Position numbers and translations under genes: made by a program
Shown: positions 34,238-41,692 of the stretch, in pieces
Position numbering within the stretch: the stretch's first letter is position 1
How the letters are laid out: each line of letters starts with the position of its first letter
Notes under the pieces: model-generated
Database searches by the model: none
Seen by the model: only the letters and a program-made list of their open reading frames with translations
What the model was told of the DNA's origin: nothing
Source: Gammaproteobacteria bacterium
GTDB lineage: Bacteria; Pseudomonadota; Gammaproteobacteria; Ga0077536
DNA length: 46,806 nt
Direction of reading: 5' to 3'
NCBI GenBank assembly: GCA_009692365.1
Contig: SHZJ01000028.1
Span: forward strand, 1 to 46,806

Positions 34238-35263
34238 ATGAAATTTGGCCTGCTGTACAGCTTCATCACCCCCGCCAACGGCGCCGTGAGCCATCAGGCG
34301 ACTTTTCGCGAGATGGAGGCGTTGCTGCCCCTCGCCGAAACATTGGAGTTTCACTCGTTTCAAACGACGGAACATCACTTCCAGCACAACGGTTGGGCGC
34401 CCAGTCCACTGCTGGTGCTGGCGCATGCCGCAGGGCTAACCCGGCGCATGCGGCTGGTCACCAACGTGCTGCTGCTGCCGCTCTACGACCCGCTGCGGCT
34501 GGTAGAAGACGTGGCGACACTCGACAACCTCAGCAATGGCCGCCTCACACTGGGCGTCTCGCCCGGCTATGTCTCGGAAGAATGTGCAGCCTACGGCGTG
34601 CCCTACACCGAGCGCTTTGCCCGCAGCGAAGAAATCCTCGACATCCTGCAGGCCGCCTGGCGCACGGAAGAACTCTCTTTCAATGGCCGTTATTTTCGGA
34701 TCCCGCGCACCCGCATCGTCCCTCGACCGGTGCAGAGCGCCATTCCCCTGTGGTACGGGGTGTCGGGGCCAAAACTCCTGCGCCGCGCGGCCCTGCGCCG
34801 CTGCCCGGTCACCGCCTCACCGCGGCATACCTTGGCCGAGTTGCAGTCTCACTACGCGCAATTTGACGCCGCCGCAGCGCAGGTTGGCTTTGCCACCCGC
34901 GAGCGGCCGGTCATTCGCGAAGTGTTTGTAGCCCCGACCACGGCCCAGGCCGAGGCGCTGGCAGGGCCTGCGATCACGGAGCTCTTTGGCCTGTACAGTC
35001 AAAAGTCGGCCGCCGGTGAACGGCAACTGCGCAACGATCGTGGGGAGTTGGTGACCGACCCCGCCATGCTCGATTTTCGCCATTTCTCGTCACGCTATAT
35101 TTTGGGCGATCCGATGAGCGTGACCGAACAGCTCGCCCAGCTCACCGCAGCCATCGCGCCCAGCGAAATTATCTGCCGCATGCAGCTACCCGGCATCCCC
35201 ACCGAAGCTTTTCGGGAGTCTTTACGGCTGTTTGGCGAGCGCGTGATGCCCGGTCTGGCGTGA
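34238..35263 (+). CDS. Luciferase-like (LLM class) flavin-dependent oxidoreductase
   Basis: A 341-residue luciferase-family protein beginning MKFGLLYSF. TTEHHF (about 43-48), LVEDVATLDNLSNGRLTLG (about 90-108) and SPGYVSEECAAYGV are family hallmarks, and PLWYGVSG leads into the C-terminal barrel. The ATG at 34238 is preferred over upstream in-frame codons because the first barrel strand starts there and paralogues start the same way. It is collinear over its full length with the protein at 44770-45807 (for example both have RQVF/REVFVAPT, then an RNDxG stretch), so the two are paralogues. It stands alone beside the degraded insertion element, which may have replaced its original upstream region. 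Substrate unknown. Confidence 0.88.
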   Translation: MKFGLLYSFITPANGAVSHQATFREMEALLPLAETLEFHSFQTTEHHFQHNGWAPSPLLVLAHAAGLTRRMRLVTNVLLLPLYDPLRLVEDVATLDNLSNGRLTLGVSPGYVSEECAAYGVPYTERFARSEEILDILQAAWRTEELSFNGRYFRIPRTRIVPRPVQSAIPLWYGVSGPKLLRRAALRRCPVTASPRHTLAELQSHYAQFDAAAAQVGFATRERPVIREVFVAPTTAQAEALAGPAITELFGLYSQKSAAGERQLRNDRGELVTDPAMLDFRHFSSRYILGDPMSVTEQLAQLTAAIAPSEIICRMQLPGIPTEAFRESLRLFGERVMPGLA

Positions 35264-35593
35264 GGGAGGGGCGCTAGGCCTGCGCATGGAAAAGCCCGGC
35301 CCCCGGCGGCGCACCAGACCCCTACGGGAGAGGTCAACCGCGCCGCCGCCAGCCACCGGCTTGGTCGTTTGACCGGCGCTGCGCTCACTCAGCCGGGTGC
35401 GGAGCCAGCACCGAGAAGTCGCTGGGCACGGCGCCGCAGCGCGCTAGCACCGCGATACTCGGCGCACCCCGCAAACCCATCGTTGTCCTGTGCCAGCCGC
35501 ATTGCAGCCGGCACTTAACCGGGGATATTTGCCCACCCGCGCCACCCTGCGCGCCCGCGACGTGGCGCGCTCCGCGGTCTATCAGCGTTCGTC
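35264..35593. other. Intergenic stretch without a supported gene
   Basis: No convincing gene. On the minus strand a short reading (MGLRGAPSIAVLARCGAVP, ending at a stop at 35395) has coding-like composition and may be the worn end of a lost gene, but nothing identifies it. Confidence 0.3.
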
Positions 35594-36292
35594 CTACCTA
35601 CAGATCGCGCCTCGGCATAGGGGCGGGTTAATAATAAATCGAGCCTGACCCCAGTGATCTCCCATGGGGATGCCGGCACGGATGATATTGGCCGGCAGTC
35701 CATATTCGCCGGGCCAGTCGGTCGCGGCGAACATCCCCACTTGCTGGCCGCCGGCGGAGTAACCGCAGACGACTATCTTGTTGCGGTCGCCGTGGTACTC
35801 GCCGGCATGTTGCCACAGCCACGCAATCACAGCCCGGCTCTGGCGCGTGATTTCGCTGATCGAAACCTTAGGGCAGAGCAAGTAGCTGGTCACCACCACC
35901 GTGAAGCCGGGTGCCGCCAGCCCGAGTGCGACGAGTCCAAACTCCTTGCTGCTTCAGAGACGCCAGTAACCGCCGTGGATAAAAACCACCACCGGTGCAC
36001 CCGGGTTGGCGGCGGGAAAAATATCCATGGTTTCGTCGCGCGTGGGGCCAAAACGCACGTCGACGGTGCAGGTGAGATCGCGCCGCGCGCGGGCGCTATC
36101 ACCCACAAAACGGTCAACGTGGAGCGCCAGCGACGGCACCATGAGTTCGACGTTGTACGCGGCGTCGATTTCCTCTTGGGTGGAGAACTCTCGGTACAGC
36201 TTTATGGCTTGTTCCTTGGCGGCAAGTCCGCCGGTGCCGCCATTGCAGCGCTTTCTGTGATACCCCGCCATGTGCACGCTACCCACGCGCAA
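35594..36292 (-). pseudogene. Alpha/beta hydrolase (arylformamidase-like), nonsense-interrupted and truncated
   Basis: The minus-strand reading begins near 36292 and runs FSTQEEIDAAYNVELMVPSL, then APVVVFIHGGYWRL, the oxyanion-hole HGG motif of hormone-sensitive-lipase/kynurenine-formamidase-type hydrolases. A TGA at 35954 stops it. The same frame continues as SSKEFGLVALGLAAPGFTVV, then ITRQSRAVIAWLWQHAGEY and the nucleophile elbow VCGYSAGGQQ. After PANIIRAGIPMGDHW the homology ends where the reading enters the short repeat at 35633-35653, so roughly the last 80 residues (with the acid and His of the triad) are missing. A broken remnant. Intact relatives hydrolyse N-formylkynurenine or similar esters and amides. 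Confidence 0.8.
35633..35653 (+). repeat. Dispersed repeat copy (AATAAATCGAGYCTGACCCCA)
   Basis: A 21-bp segment reading AATAAATCGAGCCTGACCCC plus A. It differs at one position from segments in the repeat array near 40.3 and 40.5 kb and lies in the same orientation. It marks the point where the hydrolase remnant loses homology, as expected of the end of a small mobile or REP-like element. Confidence 0.75.
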
Positions 36293-36942
36293 AGACGCCG
36301 GCGAGCGGATGTTAGCGGGAGGTGCAAATTAGCGCTTTTGCGCCGGGAAGGCAGCGGTCTCAAGCTCGGCCCGCAAGCGCGTGGGCGGGCCGACGCTGAG
36401 GCCCGAGAGTCGGGCTTGGTGCTCTGGCTACACCGCTGCGCCAAGCCAACCGGGCAGCAGCCACAGGCAGAACCGGGTAGCGTGGCCAGCGACACCGCTG
36501 GGGGGGGCCGCCGAGACCCGCGCCTATCACCACACGGGTCTAACCCCGCATCTCAAGCGATGCGTCGCCCATCAGGTTCTCACTATCACCACCCCGGGTA
36601 ACGAGCCGCAGCGCTCGCTACCCGGGGTGGATTTTACCGCGCGCTGTGCGCGTGTGGTGACAACGGCTCCAGCGGGCAGCTGGCGGGCGGCAGCAGCGCC
36701 GCATCGCGCGCGGCTGTTGCGGCTGTTGCAGCGAGGTCGAGGTCTAGTTGAGCGAAGTGCGGCGCGGTCCCCGTGGCGCCCGTGCTCGGCCCCGGAACAG
36801 GCTCAAGAACATCCGCAAGCGCGCCCGTGTGGCGCCGCGCCGCCACTAGCGCCAGCGCGGTCAAGGGGACGACTCAGAAAAAAATCAGACTGCGGCCTTG
36901 CGCGACCGACGACTGCGGCTAACACCGGGTGGCGCCGGCCGA
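36293..36942. other. 650-bp stretch with no supported gene, containing a strong hairpin
   Basis: Neither strand shows a credible protein. The one notable structure is the inverted repeat at 36589-36630, listed separately. Composition is GC-rich and reading frames are low-complexity Arg/Pro/Ala, typical of non-coding or long-decayed sequence. Confidence 0.6.
36589..36630. repeat. Long perfect-stem inverted repeat
   Basis: CCACCCCGGGTA (36589-36600) pairs perfectly with TACCCGGGGTGG (36619-36630). The stem can continue inward after one mismatch (CGAGC with GCTCG), leaving a 6-nt loop. No strong T run follows, though ATTTTA lies just after it on the plus strand. It could be a REP-like palindrome or a terminator for something lost. 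Confidence 0.75.
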
Positions 36943-38472
36943 CTAGGACAAGCTCGCCCTGTGCTTGGCGATGAAAGAGGTGGCGAGGTGGTCAGACCAG
37001 GCCGCGATGGTCATGGAGGGCGGGCCGCCGGGCGCACGCGGCAAGGCTGCTGCATCGGCGACGTACAGGCCGGGGTTGTCGAATACCTGGCCATCGGCGT
37101 CGACCACACCGCTCGCGCTGCTGGCTCCCAAGCAGGCGCCCCCCGTTGGGTGCACGGTGATAGGGGTTTTGGGTGAGTAGATTTTTTTCCCGGTCGCTGC
37201 CGCCATCTTGTCGAACGTATCCTTGATGCGTTGAAAGATCGGGCTGCGACTCGTGTCGTACTCAATGTGCAGTTTGCCAGCGCGCAGGCACACCGTGCCG
37301 CACATCACGTCTTCGCCGAGACCCGCAATCATCGCGCCGCGCTTCAAGCGCTCCCGCAGACGTCTGGGCAGCGGATAGCTGTCGACCGAAGGCAAACCAC
37401 CGCCGCCTATCATCGGCGCGGTGGTATCACCACGCGGCCGCACGCCGCCGGTGGTGGGCAGGCCAAGGGTCTGGTCGAGACCGGGCTCGTTGTAATCCCA
37501 AAAGCCGAGATGGTCGCCGTTGCTGCCGAAGTGCTTGCCGAGCTGCGGCATCCCCGACAGGCCACCGGCGACATCACGACTGTGCAACAGGATGCGCAGT
37601 GTATTCAGGGTGCCGGCGGCGAGGATCACATGGCTCGCGGTGATCGCCACGCGGGCGCCACGGTGATGGTCGATGTACTCCATGCGGTAGCGCGCATCGG
37701 CTGCGCCGCCAAGCCGCTCAATGGTGGTGACTTCCGCCAAGTCGCGGACCGTCAGGCCGCGTTTCAGAGCCGGCGCGAGATAGACCACGTCGAGCGTTGT
37801 TTTGCCGCCCTTGGGCGATCCCAGAAATCCATCGTCGTTGCCTTTGTAGTCCACTTCGTAGCGCTCAACGCCGTGTTCGTCGGTCACTTTCACGGGGTGA
37901 TCGGGATCTTCGGGCAACATAAAGCCCAGGCGCGGATCCGGCGGCGGTGTCGCAGGCTCCAGTACCGGGTGGTTCTTGAAACGTGCGGCCGAGGTATTGG
38001 GAATGCGATGGTCGGCCATCGGTGTGGTGGAATCCATCCGTGCCAGCACCGCGTCGTAATGGGGTGACATGACGGCGTCAGAAATTGCTGCGTGATGACC
38101 TTCCCAGTAGCGCTCGGCCAGTGGTCGCACGTTGACTGCGGAATACACGTGACTGCCGCCACCGACGCCAGAAGAGCAGGCCACGGTCACGCCCTTGGCG
38201 AAGAATAATTCGAACAGGCCGTGCTTGCTCAGATTAAGGCGGCCGCCCGGCAGCCAATTGCTGCCCACTGCGCGCAATAATCTGGTGGGGATCTGCCAGC
38301 CGCGCGGCAGCGCAGAACGCTTTGTGATACCCATGGAGCGCACCGGCACGGTGTCCCGCCATGGCCCGCGTTCCAGTAGCGTCACCGCGAAGCCCGCTTC
38401 CGCCAGCCGCGCCGCGCTGACCGCACCGCCGAAGCCGCTGCCGATCACGACGATGTCGATGTCCTTATTCAT
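36943..38472 (-). CDS. GMC family oxidoreductase, cholesterol-oxidase-like
   Basis: A 509-residue FAD enzyme. The dinucleotide motif IVVIGSGFGGAVSAARLAE starts at residue 7. SSGVGGGSHVYSAVNVRP (about 95-112) is typical of the cholesterol oxidase/3-ketosteroid-related GMC branch. HPTGGACLG places the active-site His at 441. The Asn that normally follows about 43 residues later (NPxxT) is replaced here by Pro in GGPPSMTIAA, an unusual change. GGAGGGAG before the ATG at 38472 supports this start; an in-frame ATG at 38604 is less likely. No signal peptide, so cytoplasmic. No neighbouring gene shares its strand closely. Steroid or alcohol oxidation is possible; the substrate is unknown. Confidence 0.86.
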   Translation of the reverse strand: MNKDIDIVVIGSGFGGAVSAARLAEAGFAVTLLERGPWRDTVPVRSMGITKRSALPRGWQIPTRLLRAVGSNWLPGGRLNLSKHGLFELFFAKGVTVACSSGVGGGSHVYSAVNVRPLAERYWEGHHAAISDAVMSPHYDAVLARMDSTTPMADHRIPNTSAARFKNHPVLEPATPPPDPRLGFMLPEDPDHPVKVTDEHGVERYEVDYKGNDDGFLGSPKGGKTTLDVVYLAPALKRGLTVRDLAEVTTIERLGGAADARYRMEYIDHHRGARVAITASHVILAAGTLNTLRILLHSRDVAGGLSGMPQLGKHFGSNGDHLGFWDYNEPGLDQTLGLPTTGGVRPRGDTTAPMIGGGGLPSVDSYPLPRRLRERLKRGAMIAGLGEDVMCGTVCLRAGKLHIEYDTSRSPIFQRIKDTFDKMAAATGKKIYSPKTPITVHPTGGACLGASSASGVVDADGQVFDNPGLYVADAAALPRAPGGPPSMTIAAWSDHLATSFIAKHRASLS

Positions 38473-39289
38473 GTTCTCCCTCCAGTATCGGCACGCCGCG
38501 TGCGCGCGCACCGCCGCCGGCGATGGTGCGCGGAAGTGACGACTGCGCGCAAGCGTCAGCAGGACATAAACCATCCTTGAACTGCGCGACCAGCGCCCAC
38601 GCATCGGCCAACGACAGCGCGGGGAGGGCTGCGCCTTGACACGCTGCGCGCCTCACGGCAGCTGCTGGGATTGCGGGGACAAACAAGGTGGCCTGACCGC
38701 GCACCGGTAAGTTCGCCGTCGCAGGGCAGCGCAGGATCCCGGCCGCAGCCGGGGGCCGATCTGGGGGGTCGATCGCGCGCTGGGCGACCGCCCGTTGCGC
38801 TCCCCACGCGCCGGCGGACTTCGTCACCGGCCGCGCCTGCCCGCCTGCCCGCCTGCCCAAATACCGACTACCGATCGGCAGGCCAGGCTCAATGGCTACC
38901 GCGCGCTCGGCGTGCGCTTGACCGACTACACCCTCAGAAACTCGCGCTGGAGAGAGTGCTCGATGCGGCCTTCGACCCCCCCGACGCGGGCCACTGCCGT
39001 GCGGCCCGCGCGCGTTGCACGACCAGACCTGAAGGGATCGCGCGGACGGCAAACCCTGACGCCGGGCGGCGCCACCAGCCAGGCGGTGGCGAGTAGTGCG
39101 GCGGCGACGCGCTAACGCACCAACCGCCGCTGGGCACGCCACTGCGCGGGGCTCGGGGGTTATGTAAAACGGCGCGGGCTTCGCGCCGGCATCTAGAAGG
39201 CGGGCGCCGGCGCAACGGCCAGCGAGATTTAGCTGCGGCCGACGGCGGCGCCCACAGCGCGCCCGGTGCCCGCACTCTGGAGGATCGCG
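38473..39289. other. Roughly 800 bp without a supported gene
   Basis: Frames on both strands are open for long stretches but give Arg/Pro/Ala-rich, non-repeating nonsense typical of GC-rich shadow frames. Three tandem copies of GCCTGCCC lie at 38835-38858. A segment near 38930-39000 on the plus strand has a faintly TetR-like helix pattern (ERVLDAAF), too weak to call. Confidence 0.45.
38835..38858. repeat. Three tandem copies of an 8-bp unit
   Basis: GCCTGCCC is repeated three times exactly. It lies in a stretch without a supported gene, so no coding consequence is expected. Confidence 0.85.
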
Positions 39290-39667
39290 ATGATGCTGGG
39301 GCTGGCCGTACTCACTACCGCGCTGTTGTTTGGCGGCACGACGCTGTTCGCCGGTGGGGTGGCGGCGTGGGTGTTCAACGCGCTGCCGGCCGACCTGGCG
39401 GGCGCCCCCATCCGCCGCGCTGTTCCGTGGTTTTATCTGTTTGTGATTGGCAGCGCGGCCCTCGCCGCCGTGTTGATCGGCTGGCACAACCCGGTGTCTG
39501 GCGCGGTGCTGGCGGCCGTGGCGGCCTCGGCGGTGGCCACCAGACAAAGGTTGAAGCCGGCGATAAATCGGGCCACCGACGCCTGCCTGAAGCGGCGTTT
39601 CCACCTGCTGCATGCCGGCTCAGTGAGCATTACCTTGGCGCCTATTGGGGTGCAGGCTACGTACTAA
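39290..39667 (+). CDS. DUF4149-like small integral membrane protein
   Basis: A 125-residue protein with three hydrophobic segments: about 1-27 (MMLGLAVLTTALLFGGTTLF), 45-64 (WFYLFVIGSAALAAVLIGW) and 68-80. A C-terminal amphipathic part has RRFHLLHAGSVSITLAPIGV, the FxxLHxxSV pattern of DUF4149/TMEM205-like proteins. I start at the ATG at 39290 because GGAGG lies 8 bp upstream; a GTG at 39266 would add eight residues. Role unknown in bacteria. It stands alone between two stretches lacking genes. Confidence 0.7.
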   Translation: MMLGLAVLTTALLFGGTTLFAGGVAAWVFNALPADLAGAPIRRAVPWFYLFVIGSAALAAVLIGWHNPVSGAVLAAVAASAVATRQRLKPAINRATDACLKRRFHLLHAGSVSITLAPIGVQATY

Positions 39668-39680
39668 TAAGGCGGTTGGC

Positions 39681-39880
39681 CTAGGCCCCGACCGGCCGTC
39701 GCGCCGCCACCCGCGGCCACTGCCCCAGCGCCTCGGCAACGCTGGCCGCCGCCTCCGGGCGATGCCCCTGCACCCGTGGCGACCCGTGAAAAAATCTTCG
39801 AGGACGACCACCAGCGCCGCCCGGTCCGCCGCGATAGCCGCAGAACGCAGGGCGATCCCGCTGCTCCTGCCGTCGCGCAA
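39681..39880 (-). pseudogene. Possible C-terminal gene remnant, unidentified
   Basis: On the minus strand a short coding-like stretch, IALRSAAIAADRAALVVVLE then DFF, continues after a frame change as VQGHRPEAAASVAEALGQWP and ends at a TAG at 39681. The composition and the smooth helix pattern look like real protein, but the frame break and lack of an upstream start make it a remnant. I do not recognise the family. Confidence 0.28.
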
Positions 39881-40208
39881 GCGCGGCAGTTGGCCCCCAA
39901 CGGCAGCCGGGTGGGTGGGTGGCCAGCCCGAACCCGCACCTGACGACAGGTTTATAGGCGACGGAAATACTGAGTCCTACGCCCCGGCACGGCCGGGTGC
40001 CGCGTCCATCCGTGTGGCGGCTGGCGGTGTCTTCGCCCGCGCGCTGTGGAACCCGGAGGCCAGCAGCTATCGGTGGCTAGTCCATGACTGGTCTCGGCTT
40101 GCAGGGGCTACTCAAACACCGCATTCCCGAATCCCGCCTCGGCGAGGCTTAAGGGAATCCGGCCATAAAGCCCGAGTGTTGGGAAATGGCCCGCTTAAAC
40201 AGTAGATT
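39881..40208. other. Stretch without a supported gene
   Basis: No convincing gene, RNA or repeat seen before the repeat array begins at 40209. Confidence 0.5.
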
Positions 40209-40399
40209 CAGAAAACATTAGCGTGGTGAGCGGCTTCAGTAGCTGGCGGCGGGTATGGACCATCAGAACGGCTTGAAATAAATCGAGTCTGACCCCATTA
40301 ACCCACCACAGAAAACATTAGCGTGGTGAGCGGCTTCAGTAGCTGGCGGCGGGTATGGACCATCAGAACGGCTTGAAATAAATCGAGTCTGACCCCATT
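40209..40399 (+). repeat. Two direct copies of a 100-bp unit
   Basis: The unit beginning CAGAAAACATTAGCGTGG at 40209 repeats at 40309, a period of exactly 100 bp. The first 91 bp (40209-40299 and 40309-40399) are identical by eye. Each copy contains GCTTGAAATAAATCGAGTCT followed by GACCCCATT, the segment also seen at 40499 and, slightly altered, at 35633. Identity this high between adjacent copies means a recent duplication or gene-conversion event. Confidence 0.9.
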
Positions 40400-40660
40400 C
40401 ATTACCATTTGACCCCATTCATTACCATTAACCCATTAACCCACCCCCATTAACCCACCCTGACCCCATTAACCCACCCCATTAACCCTAAATATCCCGC
40501 TTGAAATAAATCGAGTCTGACCCCATTAACCCCATTAACCCTACCCCATTAACCCTCCCCCATTAACCCTCCTTAACCCTTCTGAGTCTGACCCCATTTA
40601 CCCTCCGTGACCCCATTTACCCTCCGACCCCATTTACCCTTCCACTTACCCAGTTAGTCT
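40391..40660 (+). repeat. Degenerate short-repeat array (GACCCCATTAACCC-type)
   Basis: About 260 bp made of variants of CCCCATTAACCC. It includes two 20-bp units at 40391-40430 (GACCCCATTCATTACCATT plus T or A), a third partial copy of the 100-bp unit at 40499-40530, and a later shift to CCCCATTTACCC (about 40590-40640). On the minus strand this reads as many G3-G4 runs spaced by TTAAT, a pattern able to form G-quadruplexes. There is no spacer regularity and no palindromic repeat, so it is not a CRISPR. Confidence 0.88.
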
Positions 40661-40800
40661 CCCGGCACGCGCTAGAGGGGGGCCTTAGGGTCCATCACGG
40701 GCGGCGAGGCTGCTCGCCTCCCCTCCAAACGCTCGGCGAGACGCCTAATTGGGTTAGCATGCGGGCGCACTATATCCTTAGCCCGAGAGGTCGAATAAGC

Positions 40801-41649
40801 ATGATTCGCTGCACCGTGACCCATTTCACGACCGACCGCACCCTGCCCCCGGCCGAGCTGGCGGTGGCGGTGGAAACGCGCGGACTAGACGGGATATTCT
40901 TTCCCGAACACACCCATCTGCCGGTGGCCTCGCGCTCCCCATTTTTCGCAGGCGGGGTCCTGCCGGAGCCCTATCGCCGCACCAGCGATCCGTTCGTGGC
41001 CTTGGCGATGGCCGCCGCCGTCACCCAGCGGATCCGGCTGGGTACCGGCATCTGCTTGCTGACCGAGCACGACCCCATCACGCTGGCCAAAACCGTCGCC
41101 ACCCTAGACCACCTCTCCGGGGGGCGGGTGACCTTGGGCGTCGGGGCGGGTTGGAATCGCGAGGAGCTCGCTAATCACGGCACCGTCTACGAGCGGCGCT
41201 GGGCGGTGCTGCGCGAGCGCGTGCAGGCCATGCGCACGATCTGGCGCGAAGAAGAGCCAGAATTTCACGGCGAATTTGTTAATTTTGGACCGATGTGGTC
41301 TTTTCCTAAGCCGGTGCAAAGCGGTGGACCGCCGATCTGGATCGGCGCCAACTCCCCCCAAGTGCCAGACCGCGTGGCCGACTACGCCGACGGCTGGATG
41401 CCCATCCGGGGCCGCGGCAACGGCGAGGACTTGGCCCGCCTGCGGGCTGCCTGCGAACGCCGCGGGCGCCGTTTCGAAGACCTCCAAGTCGCGCTTTTTT
41501 ACGCACCTGAAGACGAATCAGAATGCGCAGCGTATGCCACGCAGGGCTACTCCGAACTCATCTTCGCGCTGCCCTCGGGAGACCGCGAAGCGGTGCTCCC
41601 AAAGCTGGATCAAATTGCCTCACTTGCCGCCCGCCTGCGGGCCGGCTAA
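40801..41649 (+). CDS. LLM class flavin/F420-dependent oxidoreductase
   Basis: A 282-residue luciferase-family enzyme of the shorter type often annotated as F420-dependent (TIGR03619-like). LDGIFFPEHTHLPVAS (about 29-44), IRLGTGICLLTEHDPI, LAKTVATLDHLSGGRVTLGV and GAGWNREELANHG are the family's typical segments. FNFGPMWSFPKPVQSGGPPI and WIGANSP follow in order. The ATG at 40801 is taken as start because homologous proteins begin at this strand; an upstream in-frame ATG at 40759 is possible. It is 43 bp ahead of the acyl-CoA dehydrogenase gene, suggesting co-transcription. Substrate unknown. Confidence 0.88.
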   Translation: MIRCTVTHFTTDRTLPPAELAVAVETRGLDGIFFPEHTHLPVASRSPFFAGGVLPEPYRRTSDPFVALAMAAAVTQRIRLGTGICLLTEHDPITLAKTVATLDHLSGGRVTLGVGAGWNREELANHGTVYERRWAVLRERVQAMRTIWREEEPEFHGEFVNFGPMWSFPKPVQSGGPPIWIGANSPQVPDRVADYADGWMPIRGRGNGEDLARLRAACERRGRRFEDLQVALFYAPEDESECAAYATQGYSELIFALPSGDREAVLPKLDQIASLAARLRAG

Positions 41650-41692
41650 ACGCTTAAAAGACTTAGGCCTAAAAGACTTAGCGAGACCACGT

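Noticed and set aside
38465..39613. A 382-codon open frame on the minus strand
   Set aside because: It overlaps the DUF4149-like gene on the other strand and translates to an Arg/Pro/Gly-rich sequence with no domain; typical of a shadow frame in GC-rich DNA.
40209..40660. CRISPR array
   Set aside because: Repeats are direct but of changing length and sequence, spacers are not unique and there are no cas genes nearby.
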